A stretch of DNA of 64,000 nt. Source: Candidatus Uhrbacteria bacterium. GTDB taxonomy: Bacteria; Patescibacteriota; Patescibacteriia; 2-12-FULL-60-25. Positions 34,905-44,565 of the stretch are shown one piece after another (position 1 is the stretch's first letter; each line of letters begins with the position of its first letter). Under the pieces are notes generated by a model that searched no databases, was not told where the DNA came from, and saw only the letters and a program-made list of their open reading frames with translations. Position numbers and translations under genes: made by a program. The DNA lies in NCBI GenBank assembly GCA_016203535.1, contig JACQMO010000003.1, positions 47,110 to 111,109 of the forward strand, in the 5' to 3' direction.

Positions 34905-36718
34905 GCGTAGTTCTCAAGCCATGTCGCTAACGTCATCAACATCCACAAGCGGTTTCCGTGGTCGGCGCCGCTCGCGTTTTCTTCGAGAAGTTTTTGGATG
35001 GATTCCTGTTTCATGAGCGAGCGGAGCGGGCTTGATGGATCAAGGCATACGTCGCGGACGGTCTGCTCAAGCGGACCCCGAAACCATTCGGCGAGCGGCA
35101 CCTGAAATCCCTGCTTCGGACGGTTCAAAACCCAATCCGGAACGATTCCGTGGAGCGCCCGTTTCAAGGCGATTTTCGTCTTACCATGATTCACCTTTTG
35201 GTTCAATGGAAGCGAGCGGGCGAAGGAAACGAGGTCCTGGTCGAGAAACGGACTCCTCGCTTCAAGCCCGAACGCCATGGTCGCCCGGTCCATTTTCACG
35301 TTCAAGTCATCAGGAAGATAGGACGTGAGATCGAAACGGAGGGCGTCCTGGAGCGACGGACCGGCGTGCGCGTCAACGTAGGCGACGGCGTCGGATTCGC
35401 GCGTCCGTTCCAGAAACTCCGGCGTGCATAGGTTCTGAATGCCGTTCGTGTTGAAATACGATCCGCAAAAGAGCTCGCCGTAGGAATGCGTGCCCACCGC
35501 GTCCGCCATCCTGATGAATCTCGGATCATGGACGACGCGTCCGGTCAATTCGAAGAGAGGCGCCGCCGCGCTCGGCATCTGTAACGCGCGCTGGTACGCC
35601 GCGTACCGCCGGTAACCGCCGAACGTCTCGTCTCCCCCGTCCCCCGTCAGGACGACCTTGATCTGTTTTGCGGTCTCCCGAGCAAGAAGCCACAGCGGCA
35701 ATGCGGACGAATCCGCGTACGGGGCGTCGTAATGGTCAACGAGCGTCGGGATCAGTTCGAGCAGGTGTTCCGGACGCGCTTCAAAATCCATGTGATCCGT
35801 CCCGAAATGCTCGGCGATCTTCCGCGCGGCGTCGCGTTCATCGCGCTCGGCGTTCGGAAATCCCATGGTGAACGTCTGGAGGGGACGTTCCGCGTGTTTG
35901 GATGCGAATGCGACCACCGCTGCGGAATCAATTCCGCTCGAGAGGAAAGCGCCAACAGAAACGTCCGACGCGAGCTGTCGGATCTTCACCGCGTCGTCGA
36001 GCCGAGACCGTATCTCCCGATCGATCTCCTGTTCCCGGTTCCCGGCACCCGGCTCACGTTCCCAAACATGATATTTTTCCGTCCGCCAACCGCTCGCATC
36101 CAAAATCCCGATCGATCCGGGTTCGAGCTGGCTCACCCCTTCGAATCCTGTTCGCGGCGACGGGACGTACTGCAACCCGAGAAACAAACGGATCGCGTTC
36201 CAGTCCGGCTTGAGATCCCGCACGCCCCGAAATGCTTTGATTTCGGACGCGAACAAAAAATCGCCGGAAGTGGTCCGCGCGTAAAACAACGGTTTCTTTC
36301 CGATCCGGTCGCGTGCGAGAAGCAGGCGCTTCCGCGGCGCATCCCAAATCGCGAACGCAAACATTCCGCGGAGGCGCTTCACGACGTCGTCGCCCCACGC
36401 GCGATACCCCTCGAGGATCACTTCCGTGTCGCTGTCCGATTTCCAGTCCGCGCGAAGCTCCTGTTTTAATTCGCGGTAGTTGTAGATTTCCCCGTTGAAC
36501 ACAATCGTTATCTCACCGCGAGCGTCGTGCATGGGCTGGGCGCCACGATCGGAGAGATCAATGATGGCGAGACGGCGATGCGCAAGGCCAACGCCCGACG
36601 ACGTCCACACGCCCTCGCCATCCGGCCCGCGATGTGCGACGGCCGAGGACATACGGCGAAGCAACGCCTCGTCCGGGAGCGCGCCGCTTTTCGTGACCAT
36701 GCCTGCAATGCCGCACAT
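34901..36718 (-). CDS. asnB: Asparagine synthetase, glutamine-hydrolysing
   Basis: A 605-residue class II amidotransferase. The mature N-terminus MCGIAGMV carries the glutaminase nucleophile Cys2; residues 2-200 are the glutaminase domain ([39 protein letters not shown]). The ATP-pyrophosphatase domain begins at about 240 with the PP-loop [18 protein letters not shown] and has [33 protein letters not shown]. In polysaccharide clusters AsnB-like proteins amidate carboxyl sugars, so glycan amidation (for example of a uronic acid) is as likely as asparagine synthesis. GGGAGG sits about 10 bp before the ATG at 36718. A 10-bp inverted repeat lies in the divergent promoter region upstream. Confidence 0.92.
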   Translation of the reverse strand: MCGIAGMVTKSGALPDEALLRRMSSAVAHRGPDGEGVWTSSGVGLAHRRLAIIDLSDRGAQPMHDARGEITIVFNGEIYNYRELKQELRADWKSDSDTEVILEGYRAWGDDVVKRLRGMFAFAIWDAPRKRLLLARDRIGKKPLFYARTTSGDFLFASEIKAFRGVRDLKPDWNAIRLFLGLQYVPSPRTGFEGVSQLEPGSIGILDASGWRTEKYHVWEREPGAGNREQEIDREIRSRLDDAVKIRQLASDVSVGAFLSSGIDSAAVVAFASKHAERPLQTFTMGFPNAERDERDAARKIAEHFGTDHMDFEARPEHLLELIPTLVDHYDAPYADSSALPLWLLARETAKQIKVVLTGDGGDETFGGYRRYAAYQRALQMPSAAAPLFELTGRVVHDPRFIRMADAVGTHSYGELFCGSYFNTNGIQNLCTPEFLERTRESDAVAYVDAHAGPSLQDALRFDLTSYLPDDLNVKMDRATMAFGLEARSPFLDQDLVSFARSLPLNQKVNHGKTKIALKRALHGIVPDWVLNRPKQGFQVPLAEWFRGPLEQTVRDVCLDPSSPLRSLMKQESIQKLLEENASGADHGNRLWMLMTLATWLENYA

Positions 36719-36739
36719 ATTATTTTTTTCCTCCCGGGC

Positions 36740-36815
36740 GTTTGTCATCCAACGAAGGAAAACGGGTGACATGGCGAGCGATACGGATGACAAAACGTCG
36801 GGGTTCAGCTATCTT
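36740..36815 (+). promoter_or_regulatory. Divergent promoter region with inverted repeat (asnB / GT4)
   Basis: For the plus-strand gene the match is -35 ATGACA (36787-36792), 17-bp spacer, -10 TATCTT (36810-36815), with the ATG at 36826 only about 4 nt beyond the expected start site and no Shine-Dalgarno motif, so the transcript may be leaderless. An inverted repeat TTTGTCATCC (near 36741) / GGATGACAAA (36785-36794) overlaps the -35 and is a candidate operator for both directions. Confidence 0.55.
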
Positions 36816-36825
36816 AGCGGCTATT

Positions 36826-37971
36826 ATGGACGCCGCCAAGACGCGCATCCTCTTCCTCATCACAACGGCCGACTGGGGCGGGGCGCAGCATGTCGTGTTT
36901 CGAATCGCAGCCGAATGCCGTACGCGCGGGATGGAGGTGCTGGTCGCGGCTGGCGGAACCGGAGAACTGGAATCGCGATGTCACGATGCAGGGATCCCAT
37001 ACCGGACGCTCGCGGCGATGCGGCGGGAGATCTCGCTGTTCCACGATTTGGCGGCCCTGCATGAATTGCGCCTCCTGCTCCGCGAATACAAACCGACCGT
37101 CGTTCATCTGAACAGCTCGAAAATCGGCATCCTCGGCGCCATGGCGGCGAATATGGAACGCGTGCCCCGCGTCATCTACCGCATCGGCGGATGGGCGTTT
37201 TTGGAAGACATCGGAAGGGTGAAGCAATGGCTGTATCTCACGGCCGAACGGTGGTCCGCGTCAAAAAAAGACGCCATCGTCACGGTCCACCCCGGAGACG
37301 AGCAGATCGGGAAGCGGCTCGGAATCCGGCCGCGCGGACGAATGCTCACGATCCCGAACGGCATCGACCTCCCCGCGTTCGACCGTTCCCTTCTGCCGCG
37401 GGAGGAAGCCCGGCGCGCGCTCGGACTTCCCGCCGACGCCCTGTGCATCGGGACGGTCGCGAATTTCTATCCCCCAAAAAATATCCCGTGGTTTCTCCGA
37501 ACCATCGCGCCGCTCTTCAGTTCACCGCTCACCGCTCACGGTTCACCTATTATTTTTGTCATCATCGGCGACGGGCCGGAACGTGCGAACATCGAACGGC
37601 TCCACGCCGAACTCACATTGCATGACCGCGTCATTCTGGCCGGCCGCCGGAGCGACGCGTCCCGGCTTCTCCGCGCGTTCGACATCTTCGTTCTCCCCTC
37701 CTCCAAAGAAGGGATGCCGAACGCGCTGCTCGAAGCGATGGCGGCGGGACTCCCCTGCATCGCCACGGATGTCGGCGCCTGCCGATGGATGCTGGAACCG
37801 GGCGCGGGCGTCATCATCCCACCGAATGATTCCAACGCTCTCGAACGAGCAATACGTGAACTGATGGACAACCCCGAAAAACGCAGAGCGTTTGGCGATG
37901 CCGCCCGCCGCGCCGTCGAAACCCGCTTCCGCTGGGAAACGACGGTCGAAAAGACAATGGAATTGTTTTAA
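36826..37971 (+). CDS. GT4-family glycosyltransferase (PelF/WbnK-like start) with in-frame heptamer insertion
   Basis: A 381-residue GT-B protein. TRILFLITTADWGGAQHVVFRIA is the typical acceptor-domain start, PTVVHLNSSKIGILGAMAA and AIVTVHPGDEQIGKRLGI follow, then GTVANFYPPKNIPWFLRTI and FVIIGDGPERANIERLHAEL, and LPSSKEGMPNALLEAMAAGLPCIATDVGA with the EX7E glutamates. Residues 232-241 (SPLTAHGSP) are encoded by a 27-bp heptamer array that extends a surface loop just before the beta strand of the donor domain. The ATG at 36826 has no ribosome-binding site. It ends converging with the O-antigen ligase gene (4-bp overlap of the two stops). Confidence 0.9.
   Translation: MDAAKTRILFLITTADWGGAQHVVFRIAAECRTRGMEVLVAAGGTGELESRCHDAGIPYRTLAAMRREISLFHDLAALHELRLLLREYKPTVVHLNSSKIGILGAMAANMERVPRVIYRIGGWAFLEDIGRVKQWLYLTAERWSASKKDAIVTVHPGDEQIGKRLGIRPRGRMLTIPNGIDLPAFDRSLLPREEARRALGLPADALCIGTVANFYPPKNIPWFLRTIAPLFSSPLTAHGSPIIFVIIGDGPERANIERLHAELTLHDRVILAGRRSDASRLLRAFDIFVLPSSKEGMPNALLEAMAAGLPCIATDVGACRWMLEPGAGVIIPPNDSNALERAIRELMDNPEKRRAFGDAARRAVETRFRWETTVEKTMELF
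37521..37547 (+). repeat. Heptamer array (TTCACCG/CTCACCG/CTCACGG) in frame in a GT4 gene
   Basis: The units are TTCACCG, CTCACCG, CTCACGG and TTCACC: almost four 7-bp units in 27 bp. They read in frame as SPLTAHGSP inside the glycosyltransferase loop. It belongs to a second heptamer family (TCACCG type), related to the two-unit matches at 33721-33734 and 46668-46681. Confidence 0.75.
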
Positions 37972-40304
37972 CGGCGCGGCCCCGGCCCACTCGACGTCGC
38001 GACCGTCGCGCCGCCCGGAGGCGAGGTGATGATGCCGCTCCCGTCCGACGTGAGGTCGAGCGCCTCCTGGATGCTCGAAACCGTCCCGAGCTTGAGCGGC
38101 ATGATACGCGTCGCGAAATTCGAATCGATCTTCGAAAGCGCATTCAGAATCCGGTCGCGTTCGGCGGTGAGTCCTTTCCGTTCCATGGCGCGGGCGATCT
38201 GCACGTACACGTCGAGTTCCGCCTGCGGAAGCGTCGGAAGAAGCACGATAAGCGACTTCAATCCCTCGATGTCATTCGTCTGCTCGTATGCCAGGGCGAG
38301 GGCGAGCGATTCACGGCCTTCCTGCAGGACGTACCGCGACGACACGCGTTGCGATTTCACGATCTCTTGCGCGCCGCGCTCCACGTCTTGGCGATTGAAC
38401 AGCAGGTGGATGCCGAGAAGCCAGTGCGATTCGCCGATCTCGTCGTCCAACGCCACCGCCTCCTTCAGAAGCTCCGTCGCCTCATCCGGACGGTTCGTGT
38501 TCACGAGGAACCGGGCATAACTGTAGAGGAGCTGCTGGCGCTTCGGGCTCAACGCAAGGGCTTTCTTGTATTCGCGGTCGGCAAGCGACGCGTCGCTTTG
38601 GATGCGATTCATCATGGACTCCAAAAACCGCGCATAGATGAAATGCGGATGGACGTTGTCCGGATGCTCCGAGAGATGCTTGTCCGTCACGGCGATGATG
38701 AGGTCGTGCCATTCCTTCCACACCGGCACCTGTTCCAAATCTCCCGACGCGACCGAAATGAAATTCCGCGACTGGAGGAACGTCTGCTCGTCGAGGTAGG
38801 GCGTCGGGGTCTCCCACGCTTCTTTCGCCAAACGGTATGCCTCATCCAGCCGCCCCTGCGAGAATGCGGTATTAGACTGGATGGACAGCATCGATGCGCG
38901 GAACGGCAGGACGGACATGCGCCACACGACAAGCGCCGCGAGCAGCTGAATCACGGCAAAGAGCGTCCATGGGACCGGTTTTGTTGCCGCTGCCCCGGAC
39001 GCCGGCGGCGTCGACGCCGGAGACAAAAACTCCGCCGACGAGCATGCGATAACGAGTGCGAAGAGCAGGTAGCTCATGGAAAACGCGGCCGGATGGTCGA
39101 AGACGAACAGGTTCTGGACGAAATATCCCGCCGGAAGCGCCAGGAGCACGGACATGAACGGAAGGTCGATCCACCCGCGGCGTTTCGCCCGGACGACCGC
39201 GATGAACAGCGTGATGAAAACCGCCGCGAACGTCACGAGCCCGAACAGCCCCGTCATGGACAGGACATCCATGATCGTGTTGTGCGACCGGTCGAACCAC
39301 GTTTCGTAATATCCGAACCGGAGCGATTCCGGATTGTACTTCTGGTTGAACAGCACGTGGTACGTATCGAATCCCCAGCCGGTGATCGGCCGTTCGAGAA
39401 ACCCTTTCCAGGCGATATCCCACGCGATGAACCGCGTCCGCGAGGTGGCCGTGAAATTCGTGAACCGCGCGAACGTTGAGGTACGCACGAACTCCGTGTC
39501 GCGGAGCGCGAACAGTACGCCGTACCCGACGACGCAGAGCAGGAGTCCGGAGAGCACCAGCCGCTTCGCCTTCTTGCTCGGGGTCATGGACCCGTAGGCG
39601 ATTGCGAACACCAACACGCCGACCGCGAGTCCGACCAACGCGCCGCGGGATTGCGCCGCGAGGAACGCCGCGATATCGAGGAACGCAACGAGCGCGTAAT
39701 AGACCATCGCTTTTTTCGACGGTTTTTTGAGCAGGAGGAGCGCCAGAAAAAACAGGTTGAAGATCTGGTACGACGCCATGTAGATCGGGTTGTCGAGCAG
39801 CCCCCCGACGCGGTCACCGGCCGGAAACGAGAGGAGACGCGGAAACGGTTTTTGAAGCAGCGCGACGATCGCCATGAATGCCGAGAGCGTCACCTCATAG
39901 TTCAAAAGCCGGCGCCACTGCGGCCAGGTTTTCACCACGCCGACCGTCATCGAGAGCCACGCGAAAAAATGGAGCAGGGTGAACAGCCCGTTCATTCGCT
40001 CCTGGTTCCCCCACCATGAGCGCAGCGGATCCACGGAAAAAATCGTGGATGCGCCGACCGCGATGAAATACGAAATGATCGCGAGGTAGAGCAGCGTCGG
40101 TTTCGGCCGGTACCGCGGCTCGGCCCACGCCAACACCAGATACGCCGGGAACGTCAGCCCGATGAGCGCCTGGAAAAAAATCAGCTTGGAAAAGACGAAG
40201 GGAAAAATCACGACCGGCCAAAAAAACAACGGCATGAGCAGGCCGCCGTAGATGCCGATGTAACTGATGGCTTTGAGCCACTTGATCGCGTCTTGTCTAG
40301 TCAT
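37968..40304 (-). CDS. O-antigen ligase/polymerase-family membrane protein with C-terminal TPR-like repeats
   Basis: A 778-residue protein. Residues 1-450 have about eleven hydrophobic helices and the Wzy_C family signature ITGWGFDTYHVLFNQKY followed by WFDRSHNTIMDVLSMTGLFGL, whose His-Asn pair is typical of O-antigen ligases and protein O-oligosaccharyltransferases. Residues 450-740 are soluble and contain helical repeats such as YRLAKEAWETPTPY and EYKKALALSPKRQQLLYSYARFLVNTNRPDEATELLKEAV. The tail is Gly/Ser/Pro-rich. The gene lies directly downstream of the S-layer-like gene, so it may transfer glycan to the S-layer protein; this is inference. A signal for a terminator lies between them (40381-40409). 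Confidence 0.88.
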   Translation of the reverse strand: MTRQDAIKWLKAISYIGIYGGLLMPLFFWPVVIFPFVFSKLIFFQALIGLTFPAYLVLAWAEPRYRPKPTLLYLAIISYFIAVGASTIFSVDPLRSWWGNQERMNGLFTLLHFFAWLSMTVGVVKTWPQWRRLLNYEVTLSAFMAIVALLQKPFPRLLSFPAGDRVGGLLDNPIYMASYQIFNLFFLALLLLKKPSKKAMVYYALVAFLDIAAFLAAQSRGALVGLAVGVLVFAIAYGSMTPSKKAKRLVLSGLLLCVVGYGVLFALRDTEFVRTSTFARFTNFTATSRTRFIAWDIAWKGFLERPITGWGFDTYHVLFNQKYNPESLRFGYYETWFDRSHNTIMDVLSMTGLFGLVTFAAVFITLFIAVVRAKRRGWIDLPFMSVLLALPAGYFVQNLFVFDHPAAFSMSYLLFALVIACSSAEFLSPASTPPASGAAATKPVPWTLFAVIQLLAALVVWRMSVLPFRASMLSIQSNTAFSQGRLDEAYRLAKEAWETPTPYLDEQTFLQSRNFISVASGDLEQVPVWKEWHDLIIAVTDKHLSEHPDNVHPHFIYARFLESMMNRIQSDASLADREYKKALALSPKRQQLLYSYARFLVNTNRPDEATELLKEAVALDDEIGESHWLLGIHLLFNRQDVERGAQEIVKSQRVSSRYVLQEGRESLALALAYEQTNDIEGLKSLIVLLPTLPQAELDVYVQIARAMERKGLTAERDRILNALSKIDSNFATRIMPLKLGTVSSIQEALDLTSDGSGIITSPPGGATVATSSGPGPRR

Positions 40305-40380
40305 AGATCGGAGAAGGATAACACCGCACCAAACGAAACGCCACCAGCAAAAAAACTAACGCCAACCCCTCCCCCACAAA

Positions 40381-40409
40381 CCAAAGACCCAGCCGAAGCC
40401 GGGTCTTGG
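40381..40409 (-). terminator. Intrinsic terminator of the S-layer-like gene (UUCG tetraloop)
   Basis: On the minus strand the stem CCAAGACCC pairs with GGGTCTTTGG (one bulge), with an inner GC-UUCG-GC tetraloop, and is followed by TTTGGTTTGT. It lies 60 bp after the stop at 40470. Two further small hairpins (40422-40435 and about 40439-40457) lie between stop and terminator. The tail is not a pure T-run, so termination may be partial. Confidence 0.7.
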
Positions 40410-40469
40410 TAACCGATGAACCGTAGGTTCCTACGTGTCCGTTCCCGTGAGGGACGGAACAGCGTCGGA

Positions 40470-43400
40470 TTACAAGCTCAAGGTCTGTGTTTGCGAGATG
40501 TCCTCGACGTAAACGTCGTTGGTCCAGTCTCGCGAACCGCCCAGGGTGCCGGAAGCAGTGCTATGCGGCAATTCTGAGAGGTCTGACCACACGAAGGTAC
40601 CGCTGGCGTTGGCCGGGTTGCCCGAGGCCGTACCGCCGACCGCCGTGCTGATGTTGTAGATATCAGTACTGGTGGTCTGTGCAACGCCGATCGGGGCGTT
40701 GTTCAGGTACCCTGTGACGACCGTATTCGAGGTGTCGCGGAGGAACGACAGTGAGACGTTCGATCCGGAGGCTGCCCCCGAAATGTCGGCCTTGAGGGAG
40801 TACACGTTTCCGGAACCGGAAATCGTTTCCTCGCTCGTGAAGGACACGATGATCGTGCCCGTGTTCTGGTTGACTCCGAGCGTGCTGGCTTCGACGTCTT
40901 GGACGTTTGCGCCCGTTGACGAGACGAAGCTCACGGCGAAGTCTGCAAGCGCCATGGACTGCGAGCCCTTGTACACGCGGAAGTTACCCACGGACAAGGC
41001 GCCGCTGCCGGCCGTCGAGCTGGATTTGGAGAAGCTCAGCATGATCTGCTTGAGCGCCACCGTTCCGGCGGTATCGGCTGCGACCTGGAACTTGAGAAGT
41101 TCGAGGCCGGCCGAGTTCGACAGTGTCGTAGACGAGATGGACTGCTTCGTCACGATCGGCTTGCTCTTGCGAGTCACGAACACGTTCCCGTCGGTCACGT
41201 TGGTCGACGACGCGTAGATGCGTTCGCCGGACGCCTGACCGGTGGAGCGGATGTTCGCGCTCTGGAAGTAGTTGGAGTCCCATTCACCCGTGGTGAGACC
41301 GTTTCGGAGACCGAGGCGCGGGCTCTGGCCCGAGCGGTGGGTTCCGGTGGTCGCGCCGGAAACGGTTGAGGAGGACTGCACGGCGGACAGCTTCGCCCAC
41401 AACTGGAAGTTCACCGATCCGTCTTTCGGAATGATGATCTTGTTCGTCGTGAGGTCGATGTCCTTGGTGCTGGTCGATCCGGACGACAGGATGTCCGAGC
41501 CCTTGACCGCGCCACCGCTCGCGATGGCAACGGCCGTGAAGGCGGCGTTGTCCGCGTTGTGCGTGACACCGGCGGAAGAGCTGACATGCGTCATCGCAAT
41601 GCGGTCGATCTCCATGGCTTCGAACTGGGCCGTGGCCTTGTACGAAGCGAATGGCACCCACACGTCCTTCCCGGCGATCACGATGGTCGAGACCGGATGG
41701 GAATCCGTGTTGTAAGTGACGACACCGCTGTTGCGGATGGTCTGGACGACGGACGGGGTGGCGGAGTCGGACTGGTCGTCAACGGCCGTGGAGCGCGAAG
41801 CTGTCACGGTGTTGGAATCCATGTCCTGCGCCTGGACGTCCGCGTCAGCCGCGATCCCGACAGACACCTGGTCGAACGGCGACGTAGTGGAGGCGGTCGA
41901 GCTGAACGTGGCGGCAACCGTCAGGTTGACGCTCTGTCCGGCCGCGACGGTCAGATCCGTGTTGGAGATCTGCGCGGCGCCGGTCGTGGTGTCCGGAGCT
42001 TTGGCCTGGCCGACTTGCGTCGCGCCGTTCCAGAGCGAGAGGGACGTGATCCGTTCGTTACAGTCCGCTTTCGCGGCAGTCGAACCGAAGGCGACGCCGG
42101 TCGCGGCCAGCTTGGCCTGACAGGTGAGCGTGATGCTCGTCACCTTGACGGAGGACTGCGCGCCGGCCGAGAGCACGAGGCCCGCAATCGGCACGTTGGC
42201 TGATTTCTTCACCACGGTCCCGGAGGACGGGGAGCCGGCGAGCGAGATCGAGAGGCTTGAGGCCTTCACGTTCTGCGCGTTCCCGGTGACCTGCTGGTTC
42301 GGAACGATCTGGGCGAGCGCGAGGAATTCGCCGGTGTCAACGATGCGGACGTCGTTCGACTGGAACGCCTGGAGGATGACGACGTATCCGCAGTTGCTGT
42401 TGCCGAAGAATTGGCCGGTCGCATCTTCCGAGTTCGACAGGTCCGCCGCGACGGCGAGGTTCAGGGTCTGGCCGGCGGTCACGTTGAACGCGTCGGACAG
42501 GGTGATGGTCCCGGAACCGTCGGAGCTGGCGGCCAATGCCGTGGCGAGTTCGGTCGGACCCATGACGTTGGAGCCAGTGTCCAAGTTCTTCACGCGGATG
42601 TTGCGGAAGTAGTTGGTGCTGGCAGACCCCTTGACCAGACAGGCGGCCGCGGAGTCGTTCGTCGTGGTGACCGAGAAGCGGAGGTTGCGGATTTCAACCG
42701 TGTTCTCCGCCGTGAGCGAGAACTTGTAGAGCGGAACGCCCAACTGGCCCTTGGCGATGTTTGAGGTCGCCGGACCGTTGAAGGCGTTCGTCAACGTCCC
42801 ACCCTGGGTGGTGACGGTGATGGAGTTGTCGTCCGAAGTGCCGGCGCCATTCTCATCGCCGTCGAACGAACCCTGGCTGGTCGCGGAACACCCGCCGATG
42901 GCGGTGTCAGCGATACAGACCGCGGCTCCTGCGCCGTACACCTTGTCCGTCGCCGTGACGTCCGTGGTGTATTCGACGTAGGTAACGATCGTTCGGTTGG
43001 CGCGTCCGCCGACCTTCGCCTTGAGGGAGAAGATCTTCGTCGTGCCGTTCGTGATGAGGTACGGGCTGGTGAACTTCAGGACGATGCGTCCGGAAGTGGT
43101 CACGCCGGCGGCCGTGGCGACCAAGGTCGAGCCCTGGTAGAGCTTCAGGTCGGTGAGGTCGGCGTTCGTGATCGAACCCGCCTGGTACAGCGTGACTTGG
43201 TCAACCATGATGTCGTTCGTGTTCGCGGTCAGCTTGAAGCTGGAAACTTCCGCTTCCGCCGCGCCCACGTTCGGGTTGCCCGGGATCGTGCCCTTGGTCA
43301 CATCCAAGCGACCGGACACACCGGTTCCGACGGTAAAGGAATTGCCCTTCACCGGGAAGTTGCCACCGACGGTGGCGGACCCGCTCACGACTACGGATGC

Positions 43401-44336
43401 CGCGTCGGCGATCTCGAAGGCGTGGACGCCTCCGGTGGAGCCGGCGGCGACGTTGAAGTCACCGTAGACGTAGATGGACGTCGAGCCGTTGGCCGGGACG
43501 ACGATGCTAAGGGAGCTGAACGCTGCCGTGTGCGCCGTCGAATTGATCGTGCGGCCCGTCGTGAGACGGACGCCGTTCGCGTCGTACAGGTAGACGTTCG
43601 AGAGTTCCGTGGCCAAACCGCTGCCGACGCGATGGACGGTCAGACCGGTGATGGTCACGTCGCTCGTGCCGCCCCAGAAGGTGTACTTGGCCAACTTCTG
43701 CGAGGAGGCGTTGCGCGTCACCGTGATGCCGGCCGGGGTGTCCGACGCGAGCGAAACGGTGAGCTGTCCGGCGACGGACGGCGCGAGGCTCTTGTCCACA
43801 TCAATCGATGTGGCCGCGGCCATGACGGCGGCCTTGTCGTAGGACGTCGCTGCCGGGATCGACGAGCCCACGGTGTAGTTCACGAAGAACGCATCCGGGA
43901 CGTCATCAATCATCTTATTCCAATCCGATCCGTAGAGCGCCGTGGCGACGGCTTCTGATTCCACCCAACGGAGCGTCCCGCCTTTGTCGACGGCATAGAC
44001 CTTGGGATCGGTGGTGATCTTCACCATCTTGACCCCAGGCTTGTAGGTAACGTTTCCCCCGATTGAGAGAGCGGCGAGTTCTGCATCGGTGATGGTTTTG
44101 ACCGATGAGAAATCGGCGTACCAGGAAAAGTACGTCTTCTCATTCGGGAAAACATAGCGCTTCCCGTCTGCCCCGTAGTAGTACACCGCGGGACCTGACG
44201 CTTTGACGAGGTCACCGGCCATCAACGTGGCGGCGGTGGCGACGTTGGCGAATCCCAACGAGCCAAAGCCCACGGACGACACGATGGTCATCATCGCGAC
44301 AAAAGACGAGAAGGCTTTCTTAAGGGCTTTAACCAT
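40470..44336 (-). CDS. Large secreted S-layer-like surface protein
   Basis: A 1288-residue secreted protein. The N-terminus (MVKALKKAFSSFVAMM, then a hydrophobic stretch ending in ANVATAA) is a Sec signal peptide of about 35 residues. Next comes VYYYGADGKRYVFPNEKTYFSWY and VKMVKITTDPKVYAVDKGG with LRWVESEAVATALYGSDWN, a block I associate with Parcubacteria S-layer-type proteins. The rest is low in Cys and very rich in Thr/Ser/Gly/Val/Ala, with many beta-type repeats (for example LYLYD/VYLYDANGVRL, GSTSIYVYGDF, AGQTLNLAVAADLS, AGQSVNLTVAATFS). It likely forms the cell wall layer and is a candidate glycoprotein. Start: ATG 44336 with AAAGG 6-10 nt upstream, partly in a small hairpin. Highly expressed type, single terminator. 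Confidence 0.85.
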   Translation of the reverse strand: MVKALKKAFSSFVAMMTIVSSVGFGSLGFANVATAATLMAGDLVKASGPAVYYYGADGKRYVFPNEKTYFSWYADFSSVKTITDAELAALSIGGNVTYKPGVKMVKITTDPKVYAVDKGGTLRWVESEAVATALYGSDWNKMIDDVPDAFFVNYTVGSSIPAATSYDKAAVMAAATSIDVDKSLAPSVAGQLTVSLASDTPAGITVTRNASSQKLAKYTFWGGTSDVTITGLTVHRVGSGLATELSNVYLYDANGVRLTTGRTINSTAHTAAFSSLSIVVPANGSTSIYVYGDFNVAAGSTGGVHAFEIADAASVVVSGSATVGGNFPVKGNSFTVGTGVSGRLDVTKGTIPGNPNVGAAEAEVSSFKLTANTNDIMVDQVTLYQAGSITNADLTDLKLYQGSTLVATAAGVTTSGRIVLKFTSPYLITNGTTKIFSLKAKVGGRANRTIVTYVEYTTDVTATDKVYGAGAAVCIADTAIGGCSATSQGSFDGDENGAGTSDDNSITVTTQGGTLTNAFNGPATSNIAKGQLGVPLYKFSLTAENTVEIRNLRFSVTTTNDSAAACLVKGSASTNYFRNIRVKNLDTGSNVMGPTELATALAASSDGSGTITLSDAFNVTAGQTLNLAVAADLSNSEDATGQFFGNSNCGYVVILQAFQSNDVRIVDTGEFLALAQIVPNQQVTGNAQNVKASSLSISLAGSPSSGTVVKKSANVPIAGLVLSAGAQSSVKVTSITLTCQAKLAATGVAFGSTAAKADCNERITSLSLWNGATQVGQAKAPDTTTGAAQISNTDLTVAAGQSVNLTVAATFSSTASTTSPFDQVSVGIAADADVQAQDMDSNTVTASRSTAVDDQSDSATPSVVQTIRNSGVVTYNTDSHPVSTIVIAGKDVWVPFASYKATAQFEAMEIDRIAMTHVSSSAGVTHNADNAAFTAVAIASGGAVKGSDILSSGSTSTKDIDLTTNKIIIPKDGSVNFQLWAKLSAVQSSSTVSGATTGTHRSGQSPRLGLRNGLTTGEWDSNYFQSANIRSTGQASGERIYASSTNVTDGNVFVTRKSKPIVTKQSISSTTLSNSAGLELLKFQVAADTAGTVALKQIMLSFSKSSSTAGSGALSVGNFRVYKGSQSMALADFAVSFVSSTGANVQDVEASTLGVNQNTGTIIVSFTSEETISGSGNVYSLKADISGAASGSNVSLSFLRDTSNTVVTGYLNNAPIGVAQTTSTDIYNISTAVGGTASGNPANASGTFVWSDLSELPHSTASGTLGGSRDWTNDVYVEDISQTQTLSL

Positions 44337-44565
44337 AATGAACCTTTTCAGAGGTTTTGCGTTTGCGATGGACGATCCGTAGTTCGGATCCATCCACCGC
44401 GTAAGGTGAGTAGTGGCGCGAGCCTCCGACGGACGTCGGAGTCGACCTTTAGACTCGGGCCAGTGGCGAGGATATGACACGAGCGGGCGAGTATCCCCCG
44501 CCCGTCAGGATGGCCATCTGCGATCGCGGATAGACACCCTGCAAGACCGAGGAAAACAACATGGG
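44337..44565 (-). promoter_or_regulatory. Structured leader of the S-layer-like gene (229 bp)
   Basis: The gap between the DUF5667 gene and the S-layer start contains several inverted repeats: CTCCGAC / GTCGGAG with 4-nt loop (44424-44441), CGGGCG / CGCCCG (44484-44504), GATGGA-GATCC / GGATC-CATC (44367-44394) and AACCT / AGGTT (44341-44356), the last covering part of the AAAGG ribosome-binding site. CTAAAGGTCGACTCC (minus strand, 44438-44452) is also found in the leader of the YegP-like gene. No promoter was identified with confidence. Likely controls stability or translation of an abundant mRNA. Confidence 0.55.
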
